DNA of 64,000 nucleotides from Paenarthrobacter sp. (lineage in GTDB: Bacteria > Actinomycetota > Actinomycetes > Actinomycetales > Micrococcaceae), in assembly GCA_031179305.1 (NCBI GenBank), contig JAPSHX010000013.1:44392-108391 (forward strand). Reading direction: 5' to 3'. Each line of letters starts with the position of its first letter. The first letter of the stretch is position 1. This document shows, in pieces, positions 1-8,806 of the stretch. A program made the translations under genes and the position numbers. The notes beneath the pieces were generated by a model, which saw nothing but the letters and a program-made list of their open reading frames with translations, ran no database searches and was not told the DNA's origin.

Positions 1-2
1 TC

Positions 3-587
3 GCAGTGCCCAAGGCCTACGGCGACGATATCCGCAGGCTCGTTGCTGAAGACTACTCAGCGCACATGTTCTTCGACGAGACCAAGCGCGCCATGGTTTC
101 GGTGGAGCAGCACTTGGACGTTGCAAGCCAGGACTACCTGGCCGAGCAGAAACTCTTCGACGCCGATGCCCTGGACATCATGGGGCGCCACGGGCTCAAC
201 GCGGCCATCCTGGACCACCACGCACCCGAGTCTGATGACACCGGGGACTACCGCTTGGACCCCACCATCATCTCCACGGACATCGAATCGGTCCGGTTGG
301 GCAAGGACCTCGGAGCGAGTCGCGCGGTTGAACTCCTGGCGGCCCAGGGCATTACTCCGCTTTCATGGCGGACGGTGGGTGATTCCCGCACGGACTACGC
401 CATGGCAGACTGGCTTCACCACAACGATCACGATGTGAAGCACGTGGACGTCCGGCCCGCAGACGGCGTACCGGTCAAGCCCTACACCATTTTGACGGCA
501 GCCGACCTTGAACTGGCGGATGACGTGATCCACGACGACGCCGGCGGCGCTTTCCTTCGCAGCTGGCGCGAAGCCCTTTCGATCTAA
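3..587 (+). CDS. HAD-superfamily-like hydrolase, 5' end outside window
   Basis: The reading frame is open to the left edge, so the N-terminus is missing. The visible 195 or so residues end in a HAD motif III/IV-like segment (VGDSRTDYAMADWLH), where paired acidic residues would bind Mg2+ in HAD phosphatases. The nucleophile motif (DxDxT) would lie upstream of the window. An internal GTG at 6 is possible as a start but would leave an incomplete HAD fold. The Stealth-type gene follows on the same strand after about 70 bp, so a role in sugar-phosphate or glycan metabolism is an inference from context. The exact substrate cannot be told. Confidence 0.6.
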   Translation, partial: AVPKAYGDDIRRLVAEDYSAHMFFDETKRAMVSVEQHLDVASQDYLAEQKLFDADALDIMGRHGLNAAILDHHAPESDDTGDYRLDPTIISTDIESVRLGKDLGASRAVELLAAQGITPLSWRTVGDSRTDYAMADWLHHNDHDVKHVDVRPADGVPVKPYTILTAADLELADDVIHDDAGGAFLRSWREALSI

Positions 588-654
588 GTTCCACCGCATC
601 ATAGTTTTAGAGTCTTAAAGCAACCCGCACCGCAACGATCCCGGAGATACAGCC

Positions 655-2244
655 ATCACACAAGCACAGGTCGATCCGATTTACCACGGCAGCCCGTCCA
701 TTGAAGAGGACGCGATTGCTGAGGCGATCTCGCCTGCCGTCGTCGCGCATCTTAGGCACAGGTCCGACGTCGTCCGTCACCGTGGGCGGTACGCCCTGGT
801 CAACGGCGACCTGACTCCGCAACAGGCCATGGTGTCCGATCTTCTGGCTGTCAGGGCCGCTTTGGACGCTGCTGGTATTGATTTCATCCTGGTGCGTGGA
901 AATGATGAGCGGCCCGTTATTGCCGTGGACTGGGAATCACGCAAGGAGGTTCGCGAGGCACTGGTCACGGCGTTCCGGAATGAGCCTTTCTATTCCATGA
1001 CCGTCGACGCCAAGAAGAAGACCTCCATGTTGGTGGCCGACGGCGATCTCACGGCTAACCGAAAAGCCCGCATCTTCCGCTTGTACCGGCCGCGCGTCGA
1101 GATCGGCGGCGGGCTCTGGTATGGCCCGGCCCTGGGCGTGCAGCTTGAGCTGTGGCGGTTCGAAGGCGATCATTTGGAACTCCCGGTGGAAAATTCCCTC
1201 ACCCGGCGCACCATGCTGCGACAGGACGCAGTTCGGGGCACAGTCCAACGGCATGGCCTGTCCTGGCCCACCATCGAGAACATGTTCGCTGACCATGCCA
1301 GCGACATCGACTTCGATATCGACATCGTCTTCTCCTGGGTGGATGGCAGCGACCCCGAATACATTGCCAGGAGGCGCGCTCAGCAAGCCGAGGCTATCCT
1401 CGGCGAGGGCGACGATCATGAGGCACGCTTCCGGCAGATCAACGAGCTGAAGTACGCGCTGCGCTCGGTGCACATGTTCGCGCCGTGGATCCGGCGGATC
1501 TTCATCGCCACTGATTCCCCCGCACCGGAATGGCTGGCCGACCACCCGTCGGTGACCATTGTTCGCAGTGAGGAGTTCTTCGCCGACCCCTCCGTGCTGC
1601 CCACTCACAATTCGCAGGCCGTAGAGTGCCAGCTGCACCACATCAAGGGCCTTTCAGAGCACTTCCTGTACTCCAACGACGACATGTTCTTTGGCCGGCC
1701 CGTGGGCCCGGACATGTTCTTCACCCCCGGTGGCATTACCAAGTTCATCGAAGCTGACACCCGCATCGGGCTGGGCGAGAATGACGCCGAACGCAGCGGC
1801 TTTGAGAACGCAGCCCGCGTGAACCGCAAGCTGCTGTGGGAGCGCTTTGGCCGGATCACCACCCGGCACCTTGAGCACACGGCTGCGCCGCTGCGCCGCA
1901 GCGTGGTGGCCCAAATGGAGAAGGAATTCCCGGCCGAGTTCGCAAAGACCGCCGGAAGTCGGTTCCGTGCAGCGGACAACATCTCGGTGACCAACTCGTT
2001 CTACCACTACTACGCCCTGCTTACCGGTCGCGCGGTCACGCAGACCAGCGCCAAAGTCAGGTATGTGGACTCCACCATGTGGGCCGGACTGCACTACCTG
2101 CCAAAGCTCCTGGCCAAGCGCCACATGGACTTCTTCTGCCTGAACGACGGCAGTTTCCCCGAAGTCGGGGCAAATGAACGAGCCGACCTGGTGACCGATT
2201 TCCTGGAGAAGTACTTCCCCGTCAAGGCACCCTGGGAGAAGTAA
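655..2244 (+). CDS. Stealth-family sugar-phosphate transferase (capsule/teichoic-type glycan phosphotransferase)
   Basis: Stealth proteins transfer hexose-1-phosphate units to build phosphodiester-linked surface glycans. Counting from 655 (529 aa), CR1 is at about 221-236 ([16 protein letters not shown]), CR2 at about 261-298 ([11 protein letters not shown] followed by [13 protein letters not shown]), CR3 at about 337-347 ([11 protein letters not shown]) and a CR4-like end near 500. The first ATG in frame is at 829. The 58 codons before it are open back to a stop at 616, read like the family's usual N-terminus ([17 protein letters not shown]) and contain no ATG, GTG or TTG. A GGAG at 643-646 lies 8 nt before ATC at 655, so I place the start there. 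It may be a true ATC start or a mutated or misread ATG. The 3' end overlaps the convergent phosphoesterase by 23 nt. Confidence 0.85.
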   Translation: MTQAQVDPIYHGSPSIEEDAIAEAISPAVVAHLRHRSDVVRHRGRYALVNGDLTPQQAMVSDLLAVRAALDAAGIDFILVRGNDERPVIAVDWESRKEVREALVTAFRNEPFYSMTVDAKKKTSMLVADGDLTANRKARIFRLYRPRVEIGGGLWYGPALGVQLELWRFEGDHLELPVENSLTRRTMLRQDAVRGTVQRHGLSWPTIENMFADHASDIDFDIDIVFSWVDGSDPEYIARRRAQQAEAILGEGDDHEARFRQINELKYALRSVHMFAPWIRRIFIATDSPAPEWLADHPSVTIVRSEEFFADPSVLPTHNSQAVECQLHHIKGLSEHFLYSNDDMFFGRPVGPDMFFTPGGITKFIEADTRIGLGENDAERSGFENAARVNRKLLWERFGRITTRHLEHTAAPLRRSVVAQMEKEFPAEFAKTAGSRFRAADNISVTNSFYHYYALLTGRAVTQTSAKVRYVDSTMWAGLHYLPKLLAKRHMDFFCLNDGSFPEVGANERADLVTDFLEKYFPVKAPWEK

Positions 2245-3223
2245 GGCCGCCGGGAGAAGCAGCGCCACCGGGAGAAACAAGCGGGAGCGACGAGGTGTGC
2301 GTGCCTGGCGATGTGTGGGCTCCCACCCGCGACTCGTGCGGTATGCGGATGCCGGCCGCCGCCAGGCGCCGCTGAACCTCGGCTGCGTCCAGGGGCTCGC
2401 CAACAGTGACGCCACCGGACATCGGCACCACGGAATGCACGATCGTGTGCTCGTAGACGTGGATCATGTTGTAGGACTGCGCCCCGTCACGTCCGCGCTG
2501 TCCGCCGGCGCGAACCGCCAGGTCCTGGGTGTAACAGGTAGCTGAGGCAACCGATACCGGGATGCCTGCGAAGCTCGCAGTCGTTGAGTAGTGCAGATGG
2601 CCACCAAGGATGCTGCGGACGTCAGTGTTACGGACGACGGCGGCCAGTGCGGCTTGGCCACGCAGCTCCACCAACACGGCAAGGTCCTGCACGCACGGGA
2701 CGGGCGGGTGATGCAGGGCTAGGATGGTGCCGTCCGGTGCCGGCGTAGCCAGTTCAGAGGCCAACCACTCCAGCTGAGATTCTGACAGTTCGCCGTGGTG
2801 GTGGCCGGGGACCGTGGTGTCCAGTGTGATGATGCGGAGCCCGTTGACGAAGTAGCTGCGGTCCACGGGGTCCTGTGGCTTGCTGGCCGCGGAGGCATGG
2901 GCAAACGCTGAACGGAAGTTTGCCCGGTTGTCATGGTTGCCCATGGCCCAAATGGCTTTGGCTCCCAGAGAGGCACACAGAGGCTCAATCATCTCGCGGA
3001 GTTGCTTGTAGGCTTCGAGCTCACCCTTGTCAGCAAGGTCCCCGGTGAAAATGATGGCTTCGGGCCTGATCCTCGAGGCAATGATTTGCTCGCAGATCTC
3101 CTGGAGCCTGGCTGCGCTGTCCACTGAGCCGTGAAGCGTGCCCGGACCACCCACCAGATGAAGATCGCTCAGGTGCAAAAGCACATGACCTGGTTTGGGG
3201 TATTCGGCCTCGATGAGCTCCAT
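2222..3223 (-). CDS. Metallophosphoesterase (calcineurin-like, CpdA-type)
   Basis: A 333-residue cytoplasmic protein with the ordered metal-binding motifs of calcineurin-like phosphodiesterases: DLH at 20-22, GD at 61-62, GNHD at 95-98, then an ALHHPP segment near 172 and GGHLH near 211. This arrangement is typical of class III cyclic-nucleotide phosphodiesterases (CpdA) and of phospholipid or nucleotide phosphoesterases, and the sequence does not decide among them. The last 30 residues are low-complexity Ser/Pro/Gly and come from an imperfect tandem repeat of about 20 bp with the core GGGAGAA at 2235-2275, which also spans the overlap with the Stealth gene. The tail is probably not part of the fold. 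Confidence 0.85.
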   Translation of the reverse strand: MELIEAEYPKPGHVLLHLSDLHLVGGPGTLHGSVDSAARLQEICEQIIASRIRPEAIIFTGDLADKGELEAYKQLREMIEPLCASLGAKAIWAMGNHDNRANFRSAFAHASAASKPQDPVDRSYFVNGLRIITLDTTVPGHHHGELSESQLEWLASELATPAPDGTILALHHPPVPCVQDLAVLVELRGQAALAAVVRNTDVRSILGGHLHYSTTASFAGIPVSVASATCYTQDLAVRAGGQRGRDGAQSYNMIHVYEHTIVHSVVPMSGGVTVGEPLDAAEVQRRLAAAGIRIPHESRVGAHTSPGTHTSSLPLVSPGGAASPGGLTSPRVP

Positions 3224-3366
3224 AGCTTCGCCTTAGCGTTTGGTGGGAGACGGCGCCTCCCGTATCAATCCAGTAGTCCCAATCCAACCAGACAACAAGC
3301 CAACAACTGGCTAACTTCCGGCGGAATGTTGGAAAATTACTTTTTCTCCCTTCGGGATCGGTGGCC

Positions 3367-3849
3367 TTATGCCAGCGCTTCTTCCACTGCTTTTACAAGG
3401 TCTTCGGAGTCAGGCTCCACTGCGGATGGGAACCTTGCCACAAGTTCGCCCCCGCGATTTATGACGAATTTCTCGAAGTTCCATTTCACCTTGGCCGGCT
3501 GCCCTTCCTCGTCTCGGGCCAGCTCCGCGAAGAGGGGATGCTGCTGCTTGCCAAGGACGTTGGCTTTGCTGGTCAGGGGGAAGGACACACCAAAGTTACG
3601 TTCACAGAACTCGGCGATTTCCTGGTCAGCGCCGGGCTCCTGGCCACCAAACTGGTTGCAGGGCACGCCGAGGATTTCCAAACCTTGCGCACGATACTTG
3701 CCGTAGAGCTCCTCCAAGCCAGAATATTGGCGCGTGTAACCGCATTCCGAAGCGACGTTCACCACCAGGACCGCTTTGCCCTCGAACCGGCCGAAGTCTG
3801 CTTCGGTGCCATCGTTGAAGGTGAGGGGAATGCTGTAAAGGCTGGACAT
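3367..3849 (-). CDS. Glutathione peroxidase family protein (thiol peroxidase)
   Basis: A 160-residue peroxidase that reduces hydrogen peroxide and organic hydroperoxides. The peroxidatic cysteine is Cys36 in NVASECGYT (cysteine, not selenocysteine). Gln70 in GGQEPG and Trp123-Asn124 in VKWNFEKF complete the catalytic tetrad. A second cysteine is Cys64 in VPCNQF. Bacterial members usually draw electrons from thioredoxin or other thiols. Actinobacteria make mycothiol rather than glutathione, so the family name need not reflect the reductant. It is transcribed alone. Confidence 0.93.
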   Translation of the reverse strand: MSSLYSIPLTFNDGTEADFGRFEGKAVLVVNVASECGYTRQYSGLEELYGKYRAQGLEILGVPCNQFGGQEPGADQEIAEFCERNFGVSFPLTSKANVLGKQQHPLFAELARDEEGQPAKVKWNFEKFVINRGGELVARFPSAVEPDSEDLVKAVEEALA

Positions 3850-3970
3850 GGGTTTCGCTTCCTGACGACGTCGTCTGGCGGGTTTGCCGCCATCGAGCTT
3901 ACGGGAGCTGGCTTGGGCCGCGAAATGCAGGGGTGTCCCGCGTCTCGCGTGCCGTTAGCGCGTGTACGGC

Positions 3971-5569
3971 CTAGGGCGCCGGGAGGATCAGCGTGGACAA
4001 CGGCACGATCACACCATCCGGGCGCTGGACCAGGTCCGGTGCGATCAGGATGTATCCGGGCGGAAGCACGACTACCGGGAGCGACGTCGGAAGGACAGCC
4101 ACGGGTGCGGGCGCAGGGGCCGCCGGAGGTGCAGGAACCGGCGGAGCAACGACTTGGGTAACTACCGGTGCGGGCGCAGCAGGCGCAGGTTCCACTATTG
4201 CCGGCGCTGGAGCCGGCACAACTGGCGCCGGTTCAACCACTGCTGGCGCCGGAGCGGGAGCGATCGGAGCCGGTTCAACAACTGCGGGCGGCGGGTCGAT
4301 GGCCGATTGAAGAGTCGGTGCCACCGGGGCCGTCGTCAGCGTCGGCGGGACGGTACTGGTTTCCGGAGCAGTGGTCGACGGCGGTGGCGTGGCGGTGCCA
4401 GTCGGAGTCGGCGTGGCGGTGGTCGTCGGAGTCGGCGTCGCAGATGTGGTCGGCGTCGGCGTGGGAGTCGGCGTCGCAGTGGTTGTCGGTGTTGGCGTCG
4501 GTGTGGCCGTCACGGAAGGTGAGGGGGTCGGCGTCGTGGTTTGAACCGGCGTCGAGGTGGCTGGCGGTGTGGTTTGAGTTCCACCAGGGTTGCTCGGCGT
4601 AGTGGTGGCCGGCGGAGTGGTTCCGGACGGGGCCGGCGGTGGAACAGGAAGCGGTTCGTCGTGTTCGTGCTCTCCACCGATGACGGCCCGGTTGGTTCCA
4701 TCCGATACAGGAACAGCCCATTGCGGAGTTCCCGAGGCGCCGTTGCCAACACCGGGTTGGTAGTTCACCATGGCGATGGTCTGCAGCGGATCAGTCTGCC
4801 GGATGGGCAGCAGTGTCCAGTTGGCGGGGTCAGTATGGAGACCGTTGACGATCGTCTCGAAGTGAAGGTGGCAGCCTGTGGACCACCCCGTGGTCCCGAC
4901 CTCTGCGATGACCTCGCCCACCCGCACCGATTGGCCTTGCGTGACGCCGATTGCCTGGAGGTGGTTGTATGTGGTGACCAAGCCATTGCCATGCTCGATT
5001 TCAACTCTGTTGCCACCACCCCACACATGCCATCCCACAGCCCGCACCACACCGGAGTCCACCGAATAGACCCTCGTTCCGCAGGCGGCTGCATAGTCCT
5101 GGCCCCAGTGGAATTCTCCGGCGTGCCCAGTCAGCGGGCTAGTCCTGTACCCGTAGGAGGAACTCGGGTAGAGGACTTCGAGGGGCGAGTAGAGACTGCC
5201 GGCAGGTGGCCGGGACAGGCCGGCTGAGGCAACGGTAAGGCCTGTGGATCCGTCCTTGCTGACAGTGCGGACCAAAGCGCGGTCGAAGTAGACCATTGGC
5301 GTGCCTGGGATTTGTTCGGGAGGCTCCGGCATGGACTCGATCACCAAGGTCTCGGCGTCCGGCGGCACCAGGGTGCCCAGAGCCGTTGGTTCTACCACCC
5401 CCTGCGCCAGTGCTCCGCCATTGGAGCTGCTGCTGGAGACGGAATTCAGAGGTTGGAAGCCAAGCGCAAAGAAAGCCAGGACGGCGAGACTTCCCGCGAT
5501 CAGAACGCGATGGAAGCCTACGGCGCGGATTAAATCTACTGCCCGGTCTGATTCATGATGCTTGCCCAC
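3971..5569 (-). CDS. M23-family peptidase (LytM-like) with long Pro/Thr and Pro/Ala tail, membrane-anchored or secreted
   Basis: A probable peptidoglycan-hydrolysing or cell-envelope metallopeptidase of about 532 aa. The start is the GTG at 5569, which has GGGGAG 6 nt upstream; a longer frame to 5617 lacks this. A hydrophobic segment at about 18-37 is a signal anchor. The M23 domain spans about 130-250 and has both zinc motifs, HWGQD (154-158) and HLH (234-236). Behind it lie a Thr-Pro repeat (about 307-409) and a Pro-Ala-Val repeat (about 424-494), ending in a short hydrophobic piece. The tail resembles cell-wall-spanning linkers, which usually sit before the catalytic domain, so its C-terminal position is unusual. 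GC-rich repeats here are prone to length variation. Confidence 0.88.
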   Translation of the reverse strand: MGKHHESDRAVDLIRAVGFHRVLIAGSLAVLAFFALGFQPLNSVSSSSSNGGALAQGVVEPTALGTLVPPDAETLVIESMPEPPEQIPGTPMVYFDRALVRTVSKDGSTGLTVASAGLSRPPAGSLYSPLEVLYPSSSYGYRTSPLTGHAGEFHWGQDYAAACGTRVYSVDSGVVRAVGWHVWGGGNRVEIEHGNGLVTTYNHLQAIGVTQGQSVRVGEVIAEVGTTGWSTGCHLHFETIVNGLHTDPANWTLLPIRQTDPLQTIAMVNYQPGVGNGASGTPQWAVPVSDGTNRAVIGGEHEHDEPLPVPPPAPSGTTPPATTTPSNPGGTQTTPPATSTPVQTTTPTPSPSVTATPTPTPTTTATPTPTPTPTTSATPTPTTTATPTPTGTATPPPSTTAPETSTVPPTLTTAPVAPTLQSAIDPPPAVVEPAPIAPAPAPAVVEPAPVVPAPAPAIVEPAPAAPAPVVTQVVAPPVPAPPAAPAPAPVAVLPTSLPVVVLPPGYILIAPDLVQRPDGVIVPLSTLILPAP

Positions 5570-5693
5570 AACACACTCCCCAAAGCCAGCGGCACCAAAC
5601 CCCAGCCTGGCGTGCAAGCACCATTGTTGCGGGAATCAGGGGAGAAATAAAGGCTTCCCGGGTGCCATCGACCGAAAGGTTGCCTCAGTTTTG

Positions 5694-5710
5694 GCTCAAG
5701 AATCTTGAGC
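5694..5710. repeat. Perfect 8-bp inverted repeat upstream of the M23 gene
   Basis: GCTCAAGA and TCTTGAGC flank a single A. It lies 15 bp past the MarR stop codon and 125 bp before the M23 start, both on the minus strand. There is no T-run on either side, so a terminator is unlikely. A protein-binding site in the M23 promoter region is the better guess. Confidence 0.35.
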
Positions 5711-5724
5711 TTTGCTTTCGGGGA

Positions 5725-6120
5725 CTAAGAGCCCAGGTTTTCCTTTAGCAGTGCGCGGTGTTCGACGGCGGCATTGGCGTGGAGTGCGCGGCCCGCCTCA
5801 GTCAGTTCCAAGAAGAGGGAACGGCGATCGTCTGCGCAGGTTTCGCGGGACACCAAGCCTGCTTTTTCGAGCCGGTCCACCACCTTCGAGACGGCACTTT
5901 GGGTCATGGGGGTGCGCTCCCCCAAAGCCTTCATCCGGCACGCAGATTCTTCGCTTTCGGCAACGAGGTCCAGGATTTCAAACTCGTTGAGGCCAATGTC
6001 GAACTTCGCTTCGAGGGCGCGGTCAATCGCTCCTGCGGTGCGGAAGTAGGAGTTTTGGATGCTGCGCCACTGCTCAACCAATTGGCGGTCATGCAGTTGA
6101 CGGTCACGCGTCGTTGCCAT
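5725..6120 (-). CDS. MarR-family transcriptional regulator
   Basis: 131 residues with the MarR winged helix-turn-helix: recognition region around 65-95 (TQSAVSKVVDRLEKAGLVSRE) followed by a beta-wing with DDRRSLFLELTEAG. It is divergent from an MFS exporter with a 97-bp shared promoter region, the classic layout in which a MarR protein represses itself and a neighbouring efflux pump until a small aromatic ligand binds. The ligand cannot be inferred. Confidence 0.9.
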   Translation of the reverse strand: MATTRDRQLHDRQLVEQWRSIQNSYFRTAGAIDRALEAKFDIGLNEFEILDLVAESEESACRMKALGERTPMTQSAVSKVVDRLEKAGLVSRETCADDRRSLFLELTEAGRALHANAAVEHRALLKENLGS

Positions 6121-6183
6121 GCCCTGATTCTAGTTCATTTAAAGGTTAGAATCCACGTCATAATATTCCGCATCATATTCCTT

Positions 6184-6196
6184 GTCATTGAATGAC
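6184..6196. promoter_or_regulatory. Candidate MarR operator
   Basis: GTCATT-G-AATGAC is a perfect 13-nt inverted repeat in the MarR/MFS divergent region, 22 bp before the preferred MFS start. Size and position fit a MarR dimer site. This is inference from symmetry and location only. Confidence 0.45.
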
Positions 6197-6217
6197 GCGT
6201 CATGTAGATTCAGGGCC

Positions 6218-7660
6218 ATGACCTCACCCACCACCCTCAAAACCTCATCTGAGCCGCCTTTGGTTTCAGCCGTTCACTGGACGCGTGCCCAGTGGCTGCT
6301 GCTCATGGTTGTGTGCACCGTCCTGGCTTTGGACGGGCTGGACGTCTCCATGGTCGGCGTTGCCCTGCCGTCCATTGGACAGGAGCTCAACCTTGGAACC
6401 GACTCCCTGCAGTGGATCGTTTCCGCCTATGTCCTGGGCTACGGGAGCCTCCTGCTCCTCGGTGGCCGCCTCGCCGATCTGTTGGGCCGGCGTCGAATCT
6501 TCCTCATTGCGTTGACCGTATTCGCCGCGGCGTCGCTCCTTGGCGGGCTGGTGGACGACCCTGCCATCCTGATCGCCACGCGGTTCATCAAGGGACTTGC
6601 CGCTGCCTTCACGGCACCTACCGGCTTCTCCATCATCACCACCAACTTCGCCGAAGGCCGCGAGCGCAACAAGGCGTTGTCCATCTTCACCACGTTCGGT
6701 GCCAGCGGCTTCTCGCTGGGCCTGGTGGTGGGTGGCCTGATGACCAGCCTCAGCTGGCGTTGGACGTTCCTGGTCTCGGTGCCCATCGCCGTCGTCGTTG
6801 TCCTCCTGGGCATGAAGTTCATCCCGAAGGACAAGCCATCGGCGGAGAACAGCGGACACGATATTTGGGGCGCCGTCACTCTCGCGCTGGGCATGCTCGG
6901 CCTTGTATACACCTTGGTTTCAGCACCGGAGCAGGGCTGGGGATCTGTGGCAACAATCGCCGGATTCGCAGTTTCCATCGCCGTGCTGGCAGCCTTCGCG
7001 GTGATCGAGAACAAGGTCAAACATCCGCTGATCCGCTTCAGCATCCTCAAGGAAGGTTGGGTAGCCCGAGCCAATCTCAGCGCCGTGGGGCTGTTCGGCT
7101 CCTATCTCAGCTTCCAGTTCATCGTCACCATGTACCTGCAATCCGTGCTGGGCTGGACGCCGCTGGGAATGGCACTGGCTCTGCTTCCGGCAGGACTGTT
7201 GGTGGCCACGAGTGCGCCGTTTGCCGACCGGCTCATTGAGAAGTTCGGGGCCACGCAACTAATTCTGACCGGGCTCACTGCGCTGGGATTGGGCTACGTC
7301 TTGTTCCTCAGGGTTGGCACCACTCCGAACTACGTGTTGGATATCCTGCCGTCCGTGGTCCTGCTGGGCATCGGCTTTGCGCTGGCGTTCCCGTCCATCA
7401 ACGTCCAAGCGACGGCCGGGATCAAGGATTCCGAGCAGGGGCTGGCTGCTGGATTGATCCAGACCAGTACCCAAGTGGGAGCCGCCTTGGTTTTGGCGGT
7501 CACCACGGCGCTGGTCAGCGGACATGGCCAGGCCGCCGGAACCGTCAGCGCCCAAGCCATGCTGGAACAGTACCGTCCGGGCCTTATCCTGAGTGCCGCC
7601 GTCGCCATCGCCGCCCTCTTGGTTGCGGCAGCACCGCCCAAGCGCCGCGTCCGCTCCTAA
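6218..7660 (+). CDS. MFS transporter, DHA2 (14-TMS, EmrB/QacA-like) drug exporter
   Basis: About 480 residues with 14 hydrophobic segments, and MFS motif A in the loop after helix 2 (GGRLADLLGRRR). Length and helix number fit the DHA2 proton-driven multidrug family. ATG 6218 is preferred over TTG 6182, because the upstream start would run through the candidate MarR operator and adds a polar 12-residue extension. Control by the divergent MarR gene is likely. Confidence 0.9.
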   Translation: MTSPTTLKTSSEPPLVSAVHWTRAQWLLLMVVCTVLALDGLDVSMVGVALPSIGQELNLGTDSLQWIVSAYVLGYGSLLLLGGRLADLLGRRRIFLIALTVFAAASLLGGLVDDPAILIATRFIKGLAAAFTAPTGFSIITTNFAEGRERNKALSIFTTFGASGFSLGLVVGGLMTSLSWRWTFLVSVPIAVVVVLLGMKFIPKDKPSAENSGHDIWGAVTLALGMLGLVYTLVSAPEQGWGSVATIAGFAVSIAVLAAFAVIENKVKHPLIRFSILKEGWVARANLSAVGLFGSYLSFQFIVTMYLQSVLGWTPLGMALALLPAGLLVATSAPFADRLIEKFGATQLILTGLTALGLGYVLFLRVGTTPNYVLDILPSVVLLGIGFALAFPSINVQATAGIKDSEQGLAAGLIQTSTQVGAALVLAVTTALVSGHGQAAGTVSAQAMLEQYRPGLILSAAVAIAALLVAAAPPKRRVRS

Positions 7661-7703
7661 CCTCCGCGTTTTCCCCTGTACACAGCCGCAATTGCGAGGT
7701 CTC

Positions 7704-8624
7704 ATGGGACCTATGAGGAACTACCTCACGGAGTACAGGCACGAACTGCAGCGCACGTTCACAGGAACGTCGGGCACGCCTCCGGAGTGGGTGCCGCGCC
7801 TCGCGGAAGGGAACGACGCCGGATATCACCTTCCGGGGTCGGCAGTCTGGGCTGTGCACGGCCATGTGGCCACCATCGTTGCCGGGATCAGGGTGCTGTT
7901 GATGCAGGCCCTGCATCCCGGTGCGCTGGCAGGGGTTTACGAGCACTCCGGTTTCCAGAAAGACCCACTCGGACGGTTGGCTAATACGGTCCGATGGATT
8001 TTCACTGTGACCTACGGTTCCACGGAGGCAGCCGAAGCTGCGACCGCCCGAGTACGGAAGATCCACGAGCGCGTCCGGGGAACGTATGTGGACGGCAACG
8101 GAGTTTTTCGCGAGTACGCCGCCAACGATCCCGAACTCCTCCGTTGGGTCCACATCACCTACGCGGACTCCTTCATTACCGCCAACCGCATCTGGGGCCG
8201 GCCCATCCCAGGTGGGCCCGACGCCTACGTTCGCGAATGGGCAGCGGCAGGGCGGCTCATGGGAGTGGAGGACCCGCCGCTGACCGAGGACCAGGTCCGC
8301 GAAGAACTTGAGCAGTGGTACGCCTCCGGGATACTCCGGGCTGATGAGCGCTTGGCCGAGACGGTATCGTTCATTCGCTATCCACCCCTGAGCCCGCTCC
8401 TCAAACCCGGTTACACCATCCTGTTCGCGGCCGCCGTCGCAAGCCTTGAGCCCAAATACCGCGAGATGCTGGGTATTCGTCGTGCCGGGATTGGTCCGGT
8501 TCCCCTGCCCGTCATCACCGCTGCCCGGGCTGTCCTGGGCATGGTCCGGTTTGCCTTGGGTTCCCACGGGCCAAGTGAGCAGGCCGCCCGGCGTAGGTTG
8601 CAGAGGCTCGGCTACGCGGCTTGA
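7704..8624 (+). CDS. Oxygenase MpaB family protein (DUF2236)
   Basis: 306 residues from ATG 7704 (GAGG at 7696); a longer frame from 7593 would overlap the MFS gene by 68 bp and is less likely. The DUF2236 signature is present: LLMQALHPGALAGVYEHS near 70, the HERVRG segment near 120 and WVHITYADSF near 150. In characterised relatives (fungal MpaB, latex-clearing-type proteins) histidines of this fold bind haem, and the enzymes cleave or oxidise hydrophobic substrates. The substrate here is unknown. It may be cotranscribed with the MFS gene 43 bp upstream. Confidence 0.85.
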   Translation: MGPMRNYLTEYRHELQRTFTGTSGTPPEWVPRLAEGNDAGYHLPGSAVWAVHGHVATIVAGIRVLLMQALHPGALAGVYEHSGFQKDPLGRLANTVRWIFTVTYGSTEAAEAATARVRKIHERVRGTYVDGNGVFREYAANDPELLRWVHITYADSFITANRIWGRPIPGGPDAYVREWAAAGRLMGVEDPPLTEDQVREELEQWYASGILRADERLAETVSFIRYPPLSPLLKPGYTILFAAAVASLEPKYREMLGIRRAGIGPVPLPVITAARAVLGMVRFALGSHGPSEQAARRRLQRLGYAA

Positions 8625-8639
8625 GGTGCGCCCCACCCC

Positions 8640-8800
8640 CGCCGAGGAGTGAGATCTCACCTCTTTCGCACCCTCAAAACGCCGAAAGCTCACCCCTCGG
8701 CGCAATCCCCTGTTGAGTGGGCTTCGCCGAGGGGTTAGCTCTCAACCCTTACGCGTGCTTATTCAGCCGAGAGCTCACCCCTCGGCGCATGCCCTTGTTA
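8640..8800. repeat. Patch of competing inverted and direct repeats between convergent genes
   Basis: Two direct copies of a 34-nt unit (8681-8714 and 8766-8799, core GCTCACCCCTCGGCG) flank an inverted copy (8725-8743, CGCCGAGGGGTTAGCTCTC). The inverted copy can pair with either neighbour: 16 bp with the first and 19 bp with the second, one mismatch each. A separate 12-bp perfect palindrome, GTGAGATCTCAC, lies at 8649-8660. It lies between the 3' ends of the MpaB-like gene and putA, so a bidirectional terminator or REP-like element is likely. Confidence 0.8.
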
Positions 8801-8806
8801 CGCCCC

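Noticed and set aside
3962..4602. Long plus-strand open frames opposite the M23 repeat
   Set aside because: Low-complexity Arg/Gly or Gln/Pro products without start signals; they are antisense shadows of the Pro/Thr codons.
4300..4620. Repetitive GC-rich stretch as a CRISPR or tandem-repeat array
   Set aside because: It is the coding sequence of the Thr-Pro repeat of the M23 protein, with no unique spacers and a period of only 6-12 nt.
5570..5690. Cyclic-di-AMP (ydaO) riboswitch before the M23 gene
   Set aside because: Such riboswitches precede many actinobacterial cell-wall hydrolases, but the conserved core elements could not be identified here by eye.
6439..7258. Antisense open frames in the MFS exporter
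   Set aside because: Arg/Pro/Gln-rich shadows produced by the GC-biased third position; no start signal.
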